Assembly (NCBI RefSeq): GCF_900215435.1
Contig: NZ_OCMY01000001.1
Location: forward strand, 3,658,001 to 3,722,000
DNA: 64,000 nucleotides
Reading direction: 5' to 3'
From: Candidatus Pantoea floridensis
GTDB lineage: Bacteria > Pseudomonadota > Gammaproteobacteria > Enterobacterales > Enterobacteriaceae
Position numbers and translations under genes: made by a program. Of this stretch, positions 26,790-35,036 are shown one piece after another; position 1 is the first letter of the stretch, and each line of letters begins with the position of its first letter. The notes under the pieces are model-generated. The model was not told where the DNA came from. It did not search any database and worked only from the letters and a program-made list of their open reading frames with translations.

Positions 26790-26815
26790 CGTCTCATCCT
26801 GTATGGGTTAGGTCG

Positions 26816-27613
26816 TTACTCAGTCGGCGCCAGAAAATAATCCAGTCCTTCACGCCAGCCGTGTGGACCGACGTGCGCGGTGTGGTAAACATTTTGCGTA
26901 TCACTACGTTGCAAATTCACCGGCGTTTTACTGAAGCCTTTTATCACCACGGCATAATCTGCGCGCTCCAGCATCGGTATATCATTCGGGCCATCACCTA
27001 AGCCTAAGGTGATACGTGCTTTGCCTTCCTGCTGGGCGACATGCTGCTGAATCTGCTCCAACGCCATCCCTTTACCCGAGCCTGCTGGCATCACATGCCA
27101 GAAACGCCCGCCCTGGGTTAGCGCGAGATTATGCTTGGCCAGCGCGCTGCGAAATGCCGCTAAGCGGTGTTCGTCATCACGCCACAACACCACTTCGGAG
27201 GCTTCACGCAGCCGGCTTTGGCTGGCCTCGGCCAACGTTAACCCGGTGAAACGCGCGACCTCAGCATCGCTAAATTCATGAAAACCGTTGAAGCGGAAGT
27301 GGGATTGCAGAGCCTTGAGCGTTTGGCACAGCGCGCGATAGGCGTCGCTGGGTTCGGTGGGCGCGGTGTGCGCGCCGCTTAGCACCACGCGCGCGCCGTT
27401 TTCGGCAATAAAGGGCGCGCCGGTAATGCCCAGTCGCTTCTGCAGCGGTATGATTTCGGCCGCGGTTTTACTGGAACAAATTACCAGCGGAACCTGATGT
27501 TGTTTCAGGCGTGTCAGCCATTCACTGGCGGCATCCCAGTTGTAGTCATGATGGTCCAACAACGAACCATCAAGGTCGGTAACGATCATTAGGGAGTCAA
27601 GACTCAGCACCAT
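26816..27613 (-). CDS. yedP: Mannosyl/glucosyl-3-phosphoglycerate phosphatase (YedP/MpgP)
   Basis: A 265-residue HAD-superfamily phosphatase. Motif I is VTDLDGSLLD with catalytic Asp13 and Asp15; then ICSSKTAAEIIPLQKRLG and PFIAENGARVV, and motif IV LGLGDGPNDIPML. The final HVGPHGWREGLDYF matches E. coli YedP. The start is the ATG at 27613 after AAGGAG. It removes phosphate from the sugar-phosphoglycerate made by the synthase encoded next in the operon. A possible -10 (TATTAT/TATACT) is seen about 45 bases upstream of the start. Confidence 0.92.
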   Translation of the reverse strand: MVLSLDSLMIVTDLDGSLLDHHDYNWDAASEWLTRLKQHQVPLVICSSKTAAEIIPLQKRLGITGAPFIAENGARVVLSGAHTAPTEPSDAYRALCQTLKALQSHFRFNGFHEFSDAEVARFTGLTLAEASQSRLREASEVVLWRDDEHRLAAFRSALAKHNLALTQGGRFWHVMPAGSGKGMALEQIQQHVAQQEGKARITLGLGDGPNDIPMLERADYAVVIKGFSKTPVNLQRSDTQNVYHTAHVGPHGWREGLDYFLAPTE

Positions 27614-27854
27614 CACACTCCTTACGCCAGTGGCATCCGTAAAGCGAAGAGTAATCAGTATAATAGCGGAATCGCGATCACACTTTTTCCCGGGCTACTG
27701 GCCGCGATAACCAGGATAATTCTTAAATGACAGAGGCAGCCGCATCATCTATGCGCACTTCGTGCATGGAAAATAGTGAGCAGTGACGCGGCGTGCAGGG
27801 TTTTACCGCTGAAAGGTTATGCAAAAATGTTCGATTTACGTGCAGGGTTAAGAC

Positions 27855-27882
27855 TTGTCTTAAGTAAGCTAAAGCGTAATCT
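27855..27882 (+). promoter_or_regulatory. Promoter candidate for the DsrA-like RNA
   Basis: TTGTCT (27855-27860), a 16-base spacer, and TAATCT (27877-27882). It predicts transcription from about 27889. Spacing is one base short of ideal; the -35 is weak. Confidence 0.5.
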
Positions 27883-27888
27883 GACAGG

Positions 27889-27959
27889 GTGTTAAGAATT
27901 CCCTGGTGTAACGAATTTACTGAATTATTTTACCCGGCCTTCCCGCCGGGTATTTTTTT
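27889..27959 (+). ncRNA. dsrA: DsrA small regulatory RNA, shortened form
   Basis: The stretch at 27902-27918 reads CCTGGTGTAACGAATTT, identical to the part of E. coli DsrA that pairs with the rpoS leader. A terminator follows (ACCCGGC stem with GCCGGGT, then seven T). The place is right: in E. coli dsrA lies beside yodD, near yedP and rcsA, and here it is convergent with yodD. The predicted RNA is about 70 nt instead of 87; the second E. coli stem-loop (TTAAGTGCTTCTTGCTTAA region, used on hns) is absent. So rpoS activation may be kept while the hns arm is lost. 5' end is inferred from the promoter. Confidence 0.8.
27931..27959 (+). terminator. Terminator of the DsrA-like RNA
   Basis: TACCCGGC, short loop, GCCGGGTA and seven T. 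It lies 10 bases from the stop of the convergent yodD gene and could serve both. Confidence 0.88.
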
Positions 27960-27969
27960 GAAATCGATT

Positions 27970-28203
27970 TCAACGGTTCACTTCGCTGATGGCGAAATCA
28001 CGAATATCCAGTTCAAAGGCTTCAGCTAGCTCAGTGTAAGAATCATAGGCCTCACCGTTTACCCTGACGCGATGGGCTTGCTCAGCTTCCATGAACTCTT
28101 TTACCTCGCCCGAGGTTCTCTTCTGTATCGCGTCAAGTAAAGCATCAACATCAATATTCACTTCGCGCTGCACATTCTCGCTGTACTCTTTTGCCGTAGT
28201 CAT
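27970..28203 (-). CDS. yodD: YodD family protein
   Basis: A 77-residue cytoplasmic protein matching E. coli YodD (75 residues): MTTAKEYSENVQREVNIDVD at the start and AEAFELDIRDFAISEVNR at the end. The start is the ATG at 28203 with GGAGG five bases upstream; the longer frame to 28281 has no such site. In E. coli this gene responds to several stresses. It is convergent with the DsrA-like RNA and lies about 80 bases downstream of the terminator of a candidate small RNA on the same strand, which could be an attenuated leader. Confidence 0.9.
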   Translation of the reverse strand: MTTAKEYSENVQREVNIDVDALLDAIQKRTSGEVKEFMEAEQAHRVRVNGEAYDSYTELAEAFELDIRDFAISEVNR

Positions 28204-28279
28204 GGTGGCCTCCCAGAGGCGATCCGCTGTCATTTCAGTATAGACGCTGATGCAAAGAGGGCGGCGGGGGGATTTAAGC

Positions 28280-28304
28280 AAAAAAAAGCCCGCGCTGCGC
28301 GGGC
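28280..28304 (-). terminator. Strong rho-independent terminator on the minus strand
   Basis: GCCCGCG, CAG loop, CGCGGGC, then eight T when read on the minus strand. It lies 77 bases upstream of the yodD start codon. Confidence 0.9.
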
Positions 28305-28349
28305 AAAAATCCTTGTTACTTTTAGGTTGACTGCGCCTTTGGGGTTGGT
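28281..28349 (-). ncRNA. Candidate small RNA (or attenuated leader) upstream of yodD
   Basis: On the minus strand a good promoter is visible: TTGACG (28379-28384), 17 bases, TATTCG (28356-28361), giving a start near 28349. The predicted 69-nt RNA has a 5' hairpin (ACTGC...GCAGT with inner CC/GG pairs), a single-stranded A/U-rich middle (CAACCTAAAAGTAACAAGG) and ends in a 7-bp GC hairpin followed by eight T. That is the general shape of Hfq-dependent RNAs. No protein gene on this strand explains the terminator. I do not recognise the sequence. Confidence 0.5.
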
Positions 28350-28513
28350 GCAGTGCGAATAAGTGTACGAGCAGCCCGCGTCAAAAGTCTCTCTGCGAAA
28401 CGTAAAGAAAACGAAAAGCCGCATCTTGACAGAGTTTTACCTCGTTTGAAGTGCATTGTGCGCAGCAGCGTCTATGCTTAGCGCTTATTGATAAGTGATA
28501 TCAGGGAGTTAGT

Positions 28514-28672
28514 ATGGATTTTCTTCGTATTGTGATTGCGATTTTACTGCCGCCGCTGGGCGTGTTTCTGCAGGTCGGTTTTGGTGGCGCCTTCTGGCTT
28601 AATATTCTGCTGACGCTGTGCGGTTACATTCCGGGCATCGTGCATGCGGTGTGGGTTATTGCACGACGCTGA
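28514..28672 (+). CDS. Pmp3/YqaE family small membrane protein
   Basis: A 52-residue hydrophobic protein with two membrane segments and the family pattern LLPPLGVFLQVGFGGAFWLN then ILLTLCGYIPGIVHAVWV, as in YqaE and yeast Pmp3 (UPF0057). GGGAG precedes the ATG by eight bases. Members are induced by stress or stationary phase and affect membrane potential; that role here is inferred from the family. It lies 68 bases before dsrB on the same strand. Confidence 0.93.
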   Translation: MDFLRIVIAILLPPLGVFLQVGFGGAFWLNILLTLCGYIPGIVHAVWVIARR

Positions 28673-28740
28673 TCGCGATCAGGCGCTGTTGATTATCTTC
28701 CGTTACACTGTGTCGCAGGACAATTTGTGGAGAGTAATCA

Positions 28741-28935
28741 ATGAAGGTGAATGACCGCGTTACGGTAAAAACCGACGGTGGCCCGCGTCGCGTAGGTACG
28801 GTGCTGGCCGTTGAGGCATTTAACGAAGGCATCATGTACCTGGTGGCGCTGGAAGATTATCCGCTGGGCATCTGGTTCTTTAATGAAAGTGAGCATGCGG
28901 AAGGGGTGTTTGTTGAGCCGTATGAAGGGGCTTGA
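28741..28935 (+). CDS. dsrB: DsrB family protein
   Basis: A 64-residue protein nearly identical in its first part to E. coli Dsr[21 protein letters not shown], then [17 protein letters not shown]. An AG-rich ribosome site (GTGGAGAG) precedes the ATG. In E. coli it lies beside rcsA and dsrA and depends on RpoS; function unknown. It is followed here by a REP-like repeat and a convergent chemoreceptor gene. Confidence 0.93.
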   Translation: MKVNDRVTVKTDGGPRRVGTVLAVEAFNEGIMYLVALEDYPLGIWFFNESEHAEGVFVEPYEGA

Positions 28936-29027
28936 TGGCTTCCGTGTTCCGGGTGAGCACCAATGCGCATCCGAATAAATGTTGGATCGCCATCCAAGGT
29001 GTAATGCTTGTCAGTTTAGCGTTGCAC

Positions 29028-29094
29028 GGTCGCCATGAATGGCGCCCCTACGCTATCTCGCTGGGATTTCGTAGGGTGCGCATTCATGCGCACC
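29028..29094. repeat. Inverted pair of REP-like hairpins (one of each version)
   Basis: GGTCGCCATGAATGGCGCC followed by CCTACG, a 17-base spacer, then CGTAGG and GTGCGCATTCATGCGCACC. Each half is a hairpin with a GTAGGG foot, the two feet facing inward. The left half is the TCGCC version and the right half the TGCGC version. Further left (28952-28971) lies a decayed copy. Related copies are at 44571-44638, 49687-49803 and 57780-57835. Confidence 0.85.
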
Positions 29095-29167
29095 TGAAAA
29101 TATACGCCATTGATTGCTAAGTAGAGAGGGAGCATGCCATTTACGGCGGCCTCCCTCAAAGCAACGC

Positions 29168-30871
29168 TTAAAACGTCTCCCAATTATCATTTCCCGACGT
29201 CGCCAAAGCGGCGCGCGGCGCTAAGTTCGGCGTGCGCAACGTGGGCTGCGCGGCTTTAGCAGCCTGGGCCACCGGGCTATCACTCAAACGGAAGACCGCT
29301 ACCGCCTGCGTCAAGCGTCCTGCCTGATCTTCCAGTGAAGCCGCCGCGGATGAGGCTTCCTCCACCAGCGAGGCGTTCTGCTGCGTCACGTTATCCATTT
29401 CGGTTACCGCCAGGCTCACCTGCTGAATGCCACGGCTCTGCTCGTCCGATGCGGCGGCGATTTCGGCCATAATATCGGTGACGCGGCGTACTGCTTCAAC
29501 AATTTCACCCATGGTGTTACCGGCTTCACCTACCTGACGTGAACCATTGGTAATTAAACCCACCGATTCAGCGATCAGCGTTTCAATCTCTTTCGCCGCC
29601 TGCGCACTACGCTGTGCAAGATTACGCACTTCGCTGGCTACCACTGCAAAGCCACGGCCTTGTTCACCGGCTCGCGCCGCTTCAACCGCGGCATTCAGCG
29701 CCAGAATATTGGTCTGGAAAGCGATGCTATTAATGACGTTGGTGATCTCAGCAATTTTCTTCGAACTGCCGGAGATATTGTTCATGGTTTGTACCACGCC
29801 ATTGACCAGATCGCCGCCGCTGCGTGCTTTGCCTGAGGCATCTGCGGCCAGCTGGCTGGCATGATGGGCATTTTCGGCGTTCTGTTTCACCGTGGCAGTT
29901 AGCTGCTCCATGCTGGCTGCGGTTTGCTCAAGCGCCGACGCCTGCTCTTCAGTCCGCGACGATAAATCGGTGTTGCCGGCAGAGATCTCGCTGGAGCCCT
30001 GATAGATCGCCACCGCGCCTTCACGCACCGTACCTACCGTGCGCACCAGCGATGCCTGCATCAATTGCAGATTATGCAGCAGGCTGCCAATCTCGCTGCG
30101 GCCATAGGCTTGCTCGGGCGCAGTCAAATCGCCCTGAGCGATGCGTTCGATACGGTCGACGGATTGACGCAGCGGCGAGATCACCACGCGACGCAGGAAG
30201 ACAAAGGTAAGCAGTACCAGCACTAAAGCCGCGGCAAAAGCGGCCGCCATGGCAATAAATCCTACGCGTGATTGATGGGCGGCTTCAGCGTTAATCGTTT
30301 CCGCCCGGTCGGTGCGGATTTTAATCGCTTTCAACAGCACATCGTTATACGCATCATCCAGCTTGCGCGTGACGTCCGTTTCCTGCGCCACGATGCCTTC
30401 AAAGCTGCCTTGCTTAGCCGATTCAATCATCGGCTTAAGGCCTTTATCGATGTAGGCGTTAAAGCTGGCGGTCAGCGGTTCATCAAGCGCAATGTCAGCC
30501 GGAGTTTTCGCCTTGCGATCCATATAAATCTTGAAGCCTTCACGCGCCTGCTTAATCCGCATTTCGGTGCGGGCTAAATCGGCACGATAACCGTCCATTT
30601 CACCAATACGCGCGGCCGCACCCGATTGCAGTACATTGAGACGCGCGGTGCGCAGGTGGTTTGAGCTATTAGAGATGCCCATACGGATTTGAATCTCTTC
30701 CGTGGCATCGTTCAGGGAGTTGTTACTTTGAATTAAAAAGTAGCTGGCGAGTCCAATGCACAGGGCAAAAAGCAGCAGAATGCCACCAAAGATCATACTG
30801 AACAGAGGCATCAGGCGCAGGTTCTGCCAGACGCTGAGCTTATATTGCTCATCAATCGATGCTGTTTTCAT
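29168..30871 (-). CDS. Methyl-accepting chemotaxis protein with NWETF tether (Tsr/Tar-like)
   Basis: A 567-residue inner-membrane chemoreceptor. Membrane segment one (LMPLFSMIFGGILLLFALCI) near residues 20-40, a periplasmic four-helix sensor, membrane segment two (VGFIAMAAAFAAALVLVLLT), HAMP, and the standard signalling tip [20 protein letters not shown] followed by [19 protein letters not shown]. The last five residues are NWETF, the site to which CheR and CheB dock in Tsr and Tar, so this is a major high-abundance type receptor. I place the start at the ATG at 30871. A sigma-28 promoter candidate lies about 40-65 bases upstream, fitting the flagellar regulon. Ligand unknown. Confidence 0.92.
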   Translation of the reverse strand: MKTASIDEQYKLSVWQNLRLMPLFSMIFGGILLLFALCIGLASYFLIQSNNSLNDATEEIQIRMGISNSSNHLRTARLNVLQSGAAARIGEMDGYRADLARTEMRIKQAREGFKIYMDRKAKTPADIALDEPLTASFNAYIDKGLKPMIESAKQGSFEGIVAQETDVTRKLDDAYNDVLLKAIKIRTDRAETINAEAAHQSRVGFIAMAAAFAAALVLVLLTFVFLRRVVISPLRQSVDRIERIAQGDLTAPEQAYGRSEIGSLLHNLQLMQASLVRTVGTVREGAVAIYQGSSEISAGNTDLSSRTEEQASALEQTAASMEQLTATVKQNAENAHHASQLAADASGKARSGGDLVNGVVQTMNNISGSSKKIAEITNVINSIAFQTNILALNAAVEAARAGEQGRGFAVVASEVRNLAQRSAQAAKEIETLIAESVGLITNGSRQVGEAGNTMGEIVEAVRRVTDIMAEIAAASDEQSRGIQQVSLAVTEMDNVTQQNASLVEEASSAAASLEDQAGRLTQAVAVFRLSDSPVAQAAKAAQPTLRTPNLAPRAALATSGNDNWETF

Positions 30872-30908
30872 ATCCTTGCTCTCATGTAGGTAGGTGTTAT
30901 GAGAGTAA

Positions 30909-30935
30909 GCATCGGCAGGGCCGGAGAAAGGATTA
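30909..30935 (-). promoter_or_regulatory. Sigma-28 (FliA) promoter candidate for the chemoreceptor
   Basis: Minus strand: TAATCCTT, 11 bases, GCCGATGC. The consensus is TAAAGTTT, 11 bases, GCCGATAA; spacing is exact and the -10 matches in six of eight positions. The position suits the receptor gene start at 30871. Confidence 0.55.
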
Positions 30936-30965
30936 GACAGGAAAGTGGGATCAAACTCGCAAAAC

Positions 30966-30999
30966 GTAAAAGGGCCAATCACGCGATTAGCCCTTTTAC
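30966..30999 (-). terminator. Hairpin terminator candidate downstream of rcsA
   Basis: GTAAAAGGGC pairs with GCCCTTTTAC, with an inner AATC/GATT extension. T-rich bases follow on the minus strand (GTTTT). It separates the rcsA transcript from the receptor promoter. Confidence 0.6.
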
Positions 31000-31008
31000 T
31001 CTGCATAC

Positions 31009-31106
31009 TTCAAGCTGCAGGCGCGATGGCTGCAGGTGTTTACCCCAGCCACTTACTTGAGTAAGTCCCTGGAATTCATCCCGCTACCGCCTTCCTGCCG
31101 CTTGAA
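31009..31106. repeat. 98-bp palindromic intergenic repeat
   Basis: Ends are TTCAAGCTGCAGG and CCTGCCGCTTGAA, inverted copies with one mismatch, enclosing a central ACTTACTTGAGTAAGT palindrome. The design resembles the roughly 100-base enterobacterial palindromic repeats known from Yersinia, Serratia and Photorhabdus intergenic regions. It lies between rcsA and a chemoreceptor gene. I see only this one copy in the window. Confidence 0.6.
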
Positions 31107-31133
31107 TTATTTTGGGAAATTAACTTCAGGTAA

Positions 31134-31769
31134 TTATCGCACGTTAACATAAATCCCTGAGGTGACATTATCAGTCAAGCGGACAACATGATAAATAACC
31201 TGCTTATTATGAGTTTTAATTTTGCGTTTAATATTACCTTTGTGTGACGAAACGGTTTTAGCTTTAATTTGCATCTTGTCCGAAATTTGAATGGTGTCAT
31301 GGCCTGACATCCACATTTTCAACATATTAGATTCAGTCTGACTTAATGTCAGCGGATGCACGTCGAGCCCAGCAGAAATACGCGGCGAAGCGTTGAGTTT
31401 CTTTTGCAGGTAGGTTCCTAGTAAGGAATCCAACGTCGAGGTTTTTATCGATTTTGATGTAATAATCAGGTTCTTACGAACGTAGAGGTATTCCTCAAAA
31501 TGGATATTCGAGATCGCCATGAAAATAAAGAATAAGGTATCAGGATGCTGCATAATAATGGCACGAATACGATCGCTAGAATCGGATTCGTGAATAAAGC
31601 ACTCTTCGTTGATAAACACGACGCCCGGCTTTATTTGTTCACATCTTTGCTGCAATTGTTCAATGTCAGACACAGGAGTAATATTTTTCTTTTTAACTCC
31701 CTTGGCAGACATATAGTCAGACAATCCGAGGCGTGTGTAATTACATGAATCCATAATAATCGTTGGCAT
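31134..31769 (-). CDS. rcsA: Transcriptional activator RcsA
   Basis: A 211-residue LuxR-type regulator that pairs with RcsB to activate capsule genes and repress flagellar genes. It matches E. coli RcsA along its length: [40 protein letters not shown], and a C-terminal helix-turn-helix [20 protein letters not shown] followed by [20 protein letters not shown]. The start is the ATG at 31769, matching the E. coli N-terminus; the frame is open further to 31787. It is an unstable protein degraded by Lon in E. coli. As in E. coli it lies beside fliR. A candidate RcsAB box lies about 65 bases upstream. Confidence 0.95.
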   Translation of the reverse strand: MPTIIMDSCNYTRLGLSDYMSAKGVKKKNITPVSDIEQLQQRCEQIKPGVVFINEECFIHESDSSDRIRAIIMQHPDTLFFIFMAISNIHFEEYLYVRKNLIITSKSIKTSTLDSLLGTYLQKKLNASPRISAGLDVHPLTLSQTESNMLKMWMSGHDTIQISDKMQIKAKTVSSHKGNIKRKIKTHNKQVIYHVVRLTDNVTSGIYVNVR

Positions 31770-32398
31770 TATAGCGACCCTCACCAATTTGTTATCCGTT
31801 TAAATCAACGATGAATACGCGTTTGCGGTACGAGAGAAATTTCCAAAGACACTTTTTTATTCTGCTCGGCAGATTGGCGATAGTTATCCATGCGCCATCA
31901 TGACTCTTCCCTGAACCGTGCTGCGAAGTTTTTTTTTTAGTACATCCACGTCACTCTTCACCCAGCCATAGCGGGAATAGCTGAGAATTTGTATTAAGTG
32001 TTTAATTCGCTCTGTTTTGAGAGCCCTGTCACTATCGCGCAGATCACAGACAAATCTGATAGGACAATTCTTAAAAACATTTGAATCGCGAAAGTGTGAC
32101 GCTTTAGCGAGCGTTGACAATGCCGGAAAAAAGGGATTTAGACAAGAAAAATCGCTGTGAATTTTTTTTTGTTTAAAAACAGCCCTTTGAGCATTTCAAC
32201 ACCCAATCCCCAAGGTTTGTCACCTTAAGAATCGTCTGACTAAAATACGCGAAGCGCGGTTTAATAAGAATAATTTTCACCTAAAATGCGCATTTATCAG
32301 AATATCCTCAGTTGATTTCTGAGAAATATGGTTTGAAAAATGCACAGACTGATTTTGATTGCTTAACTATTACTTAAGGGCGTCTACAGAATAGTTAA
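31770..32398. other. 629-base AT-rich control region between rcsA and fliR
   Basis: No convincing gene. It holds the candidate RcsAB box, long A/T runs (for example around 31930 and 32162) that would suit H-NS binding, as known for rcsA in E. coli, and an inverted repeat TTAACTATT/AATAGTTAA with an 18-base loop at 32363-32398, directly after the fliR stop, that may help end the fli transcript. Confidence 0.5.
31833..31846. promoter_or_regulatory. Candidate RcsAB box upstream of rcsA
   Basis: AGAGAAATTTCCAA matches the RcsAB consensus TAAGAATATTCCTA at nine of 14 positions, including the AGAA and TTCC cores. It lies 64-77 bases before the rcsA start codon, similar to the autoregulatory site in E. 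coli. Confidence 0.4.
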
Positions 32399-33187
32399 TC
32401 AACTTGCGCGGGAAAGTTCTGACATAAACTGGGCGAGTAAATCAAAGACTTCGCTAAACAGATGTTCGCAGAAGGGAGCAAGCAGCGGCATCATCATCCC
32501 TACGCTGAGTATGCCCACCGTTAAGGTAATCGGGAAGCCAATGGCAAAAATGGAGAGTTGTGGTGAAACACGGTTTAACAAACCTAGTGCCATGTTTAGC
32601 GTGAGGAGCAGAACTATTAAGGGCAGCGCTAACATCATGCCATTAAGGAAAATTAATCCGGCGGACTTCACTAACGCCATAAAGGCATTGGCGTTGAGTG
32701 GCTGATCGTTAATCGGCAAAGTATGAAAACTGTCCACCAGCAGTGAAATCAGCCAAAGGTGTCCGTTGAAGGTCAGAAACAGCAGCATGGCCAGCATGTC
32801 GAGAAAACGCGCTAACACCGGCATGTTTAATCGACTACCGGGGTCAAAAAAGGTGGCGAAGGACAACCCCATCTGCAAGCCAATCACTTCACCCGCCATA
32901 CGCACCGCGGCAAACGCGAACTGCATGGTCAGCCCAATGCTGATGCCAATTAGCAACTGTTGTAGCAGCAACCAGAATCCAGCTGGGGTAAATAAGGTGA
33001 CCTCCACCGGCGGCAATACCGGAATGATGATCCAGGTAGTGAGCACCGCCAGGCCAATCTTTACGCGCTTCGGGATCGATTTCTCGCTCAGCATTGGCGC
33101 GCTGGCAAACAGCGCCAGTAAACGCACCATCGGCCAGAAAAATTGTGCGACCCAATGGATCAGCTGGCTGCTATCGAGGTTGATCAT
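32399..33187 (-). CDS. fliR: Flagellar export gate protein FliR
   Basis: A 262-residue inner-membrane protein of the flagellar type III export gate, with about six hydrophobic segments. The start [20 protein letters not shown] and the [14 protein letters not shown] loop are typical, as is [20 protein letters not shown] in the middle. It forms a FliP5-FliQ4-FliR1 channel with the next two genes. The start overlaps the fliQ stop by one base. It is the last gene of the leftward fliL-R operon and the length equals that of E. coli FliR (261). Confidence 0.96.
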   Translation of the reverse strand: MINLDSSQLIHWVAQFFWPMVRLLALFASAPMLSEKSIPKRVKIGLAVLTTWIIIPVLPPVEVTLFTPAGFWLLLQQLLIGISIGLTMQFAFAAVRMAGEVIGLQMGLSFATFFDPGSRLNMPVLARFLDMLAMLLFLTFNGHLWLISLLVDSFHTLPINDQPLNANAFMALVKSAGLIFLNGMMLALPLIVLLLTLNMALGLLNRVSPQLSIFAIGFPITLTVGILSVGMMMPLLAPFCEHLFSEVFDLLAQFMSELSRAS

Positions 33188-33456
33188 CAGCCAATGATGT
33201 AAGGCAGGTTGCTAAACAGCGTGCGGATATAGTCGAGCATTAGGTTGAGCATCCACGGACCGGCAATTACCGCCGTTGCCGCCACGGCCATGATTTTGGG
33301 AATAAAGGAGAGCGTCTGTTCGTTAATCTGCGTGGCGGCCTGCAGCACGCTGATAATCAAACCGCTTACCATGGCCACCAGCAACATCGGTGCCGCCATC
33401 AACAGGGCGACGCGCATTGCTTCCTGGCCCATAACCATTACTGATTCAGGTGTCAT
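33187..33456 (-). CDS. fliQ: Flagellar export gate protein FliQ
   Basis: An 89-residue protein with two membrane segments ([20 protein letters not shown] and [20 protein letters not shown]), the normal FliQ size. The start is the ATG before TPESVMVMG at 33456; the frame is open further to 33549 but that part lies over fliP. The loop [17 protein letters not shown] is the most conserved element. It is part of the export gate with FliP and FliR and lies between their genes. Confidence 0.96.
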   Translation of the reverse strand: MTPESVMVMGQEAMRVALLMAAPMLLVAMVSGLIISVLQAATQINEQTLSFIPKIMAVAATAVIAGPWMLNLMLDYIRTLFSNLPYIIG

Positions 33457-33496
33457 GCTGCACTCCTCGAGAAAGAAAGGTGAGGGCGAACGCCAC

Positions 33497-34231
33497 TCAA
33501 GAGTAGAAACTTTGCGCCAGTGATCCCACCAGCAGCTGCCAGCCATCAACCAGCACGAACAGCATCAGCTTGAACGGCAGGGAAATCGTGGCGGGCGGTA
33601 CCATCATCATCCCTAAGGCCATCAGTACGCTGGCCACCACCAGATCGATAATCAGGAAAGGGATAAACACGGTGAAGCCAATCTGGAAAGCGGTTTTCAG
33701 TTCGCTGGTAACGTAGGCGGGCAGCAAAATCCGCATCGGCACCGCTTCCGGCCCCTGAATCGGCGCGGTATTGGCCAGGCGCGCAAACAGTGCTAAATCC
33801 GCTTCACGCGTTTGACGCAGCATAAATTCACGCAGCGGCTGCGCCCCTTTATCAATGGCGTCCGCCATGCTGATTTTGTCCTGGCTGAACGGCACATAGG
33901 CGTCGGAGTAAATCTTGTCGAAGGTGGGCGCCATGATAAAGAAGGTCAGAAACAGCGCCAGGCCCAGCAGCACCTGGTTCGGCGGCGCGGAAGGCGTACC
34001 GAGGGCGTTACGCAGCAGACCAAACACAATGATGATGCGGGTGAAGCTGGTCATCATCAACAACACCGCTGGTATAAAGGTCAGCGAGGTGATGAACACC
34101 AGGGTTTGCACCGGCAGTGACCAGCTCTGGCCACCGTTTGCCAGCGGCTGGCTGATTAAACCCGGCAGCTGCGCATGGGCAACCGGTGCCAGCAACAGCA
34201 GCGGCAGAAGAGGAAGTAATCGACGCATCAT
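33497..34231 (-). CDS. fliP: Flagellar export gate protein FliP
   Basis: A 244-residue protein with a cleavable signal peptide ([16 protein letters not shown], cut before QLPG), as known for FliP. It then has four membrane segments including [20 protein letters not shown], the hallmark [20 protein letters not shown] with [16 protein letters not shown], and the C-terminal [20 protein letters not shown]. Five copies form the core of the export gate. The start overlaps the fliO stop by one base. Length as in E. coli (245). Confidence 0.96.
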   Translation of the reverse strand: MMRRLLPLLPLLLLAPVAHAQLPGLISQPLANGGQSWSLPVQTLVFITSLTFIPAVLLMMTSFTRIIIVFGLLRNALGTPSAPPNQVLLGLALFLTFFIMAPTFDKIYSDAYVPFSQDKISMADAIDKGAQPLREFMLRQTREADLALFARLANTAPIQGPEAVPMRILLPAYVTSELKTAFQIGFTVFIPFLIIDLVVASVLMALGMMMVPPATISLPFKLMLFVLVDGWQLLVGSLAQSFYS

Positions 34232-34623
34232 TAAGGTTTTCCGGGACGTTTAACCAGATTCTGGAATAGCTGACGAAAATCCTGCGGTGCCGCACTGTTC
34301 CCGGTCTGTTCTTCCGGGGGCAGCGGCGGTAAAGAGTGCAGATGCGTGATTTGCTGAGCTGTCACGCCCAACACTAAACGCGCATCGGCGGTATCCACAA
34401 TCACCACACGCTCACGCTGACCCACCTGTACGGTGGCGCTGACTTTCAATGCCTGGCCCGTCACCGTTTTCGGGGCAAAACCCAGGCGCTTTGCCAGCCA
34501 GCCGCAGGCCAGAATCAGCAGCACAATTACCGCCAGCACGCTGCTGACTTGTCCAATCACCGAGCCGGTAGAGACCACCGGCTGGCTGTGAACCGGCTGT
34601 GCGGTTTGCGTGTTTTTTAACAT
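34231..34623 (-). CDS. fliO: Flagellar biosynthesis protein FliO
   Basis: A 130-residue protein with one membrane segment ([20 protein letters not shown]) and a cytoplasmic domain containing [20 protein letters not shown] and [14 protein letters not shown], the conserved FliO core. FliO is a scaffold that helps FliP assemble. It lies between fliN and fliP, two bases after the fliN stop and overlapping fliP by one base. The family is poorly conserved in sequence, but position and core motif leave little doubt. Confidence 0.93.
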   Translation of the reverse strand: MLKNTQTAQPVHSQPVVSTGSVIGQVSSVLAVIVLLILACGWLAKRLGFAPKTVTGQALKVSATVQVGQRERVVIVDTADARLVLGVTAQQITHLHSLPPLPPEEQTGNSAAPQDFRQLFQNLVKRPGKP

Positions 34624-34625
34624 GC

Positions 34626-35036
34626 TTAACGGCTCAGGCGACGCATACGTTCAGACGGCGTAATGATGTCGGTGATGCGCACGCCGTACTTATCGTTCAC
34701 CACCACCACTTCACCTTGCGCAATCAAATAGCCGTTGATGAGAATATCCAGCGGCTCGCCGGCCAGCCCATCCAGCGCTACCACGGAACCCTGCGTCAGA
34801 CGCAGCAGCTCTTTGATAGTCATCTTGGTGCGGCCCAGTTCCACGGTCAGTTTGACCGGGATATCCATAATCAGATCGATATCCTGCAGCGAACCGCTAA
34901 TGCCAGGATTCTCGAGGGATTTGAAAACATTCTCGGTGGGATCGGGCGCGCTGGTGGTGGTTTGTTCATTCATAGCTGCAGCCCACAGATCGTCCGCGGA
35001 GATGTCGTCGTCGGACGGTTTCTTGCTGTCACTCAT
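34626..35036 (-). CDS. fliN: Flagellar motor switch protein FliN
   Basis: A 136-residue C-ring protein. The C-terminal 80 residues form the SpoA domain: IMDIPVKLTVELGRTKMTIK, ELLRLTQGSVVALDGLAGEP and LDILINGYLIAQGEVVVVND. With FliM it forms the base of the switch and helps dock the export ATPase through FliH. It overlaps the fliM stop by 8 bases. Length equals E. coli FliN (137). Confidence 0.97.
   Translation of the reverse strand: MSDSKKPSDDDISADDLWAAAMNEQTTTSAPDPTENVFKSLENPGISGSLQDIDLIMDIPVKLTVELGRTKMTIKELLRLTQGSVVALDGLAGEPLDILINGYLIAQGEVVVVNDKYGVRITDIITPSERMRRLSR

Noticed and set aside
28230..28424. 64-codon minus-strand frame upstream of yodD
   Set aside because: It runs through the terminator and promoter of the candidate small RNA, lacks a ribosome site and has an improbable composition.
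28932..29120. 62-codon frame after dsrB
   Set aside because: Most of it is translated REP repeat, so it is not a gene.
31884..32120. 78-codon frame upstream of rcsA
   Set aside because: Starts with TTG without a ribosome site, lies in an AT-rich control region and shows no family likeness.
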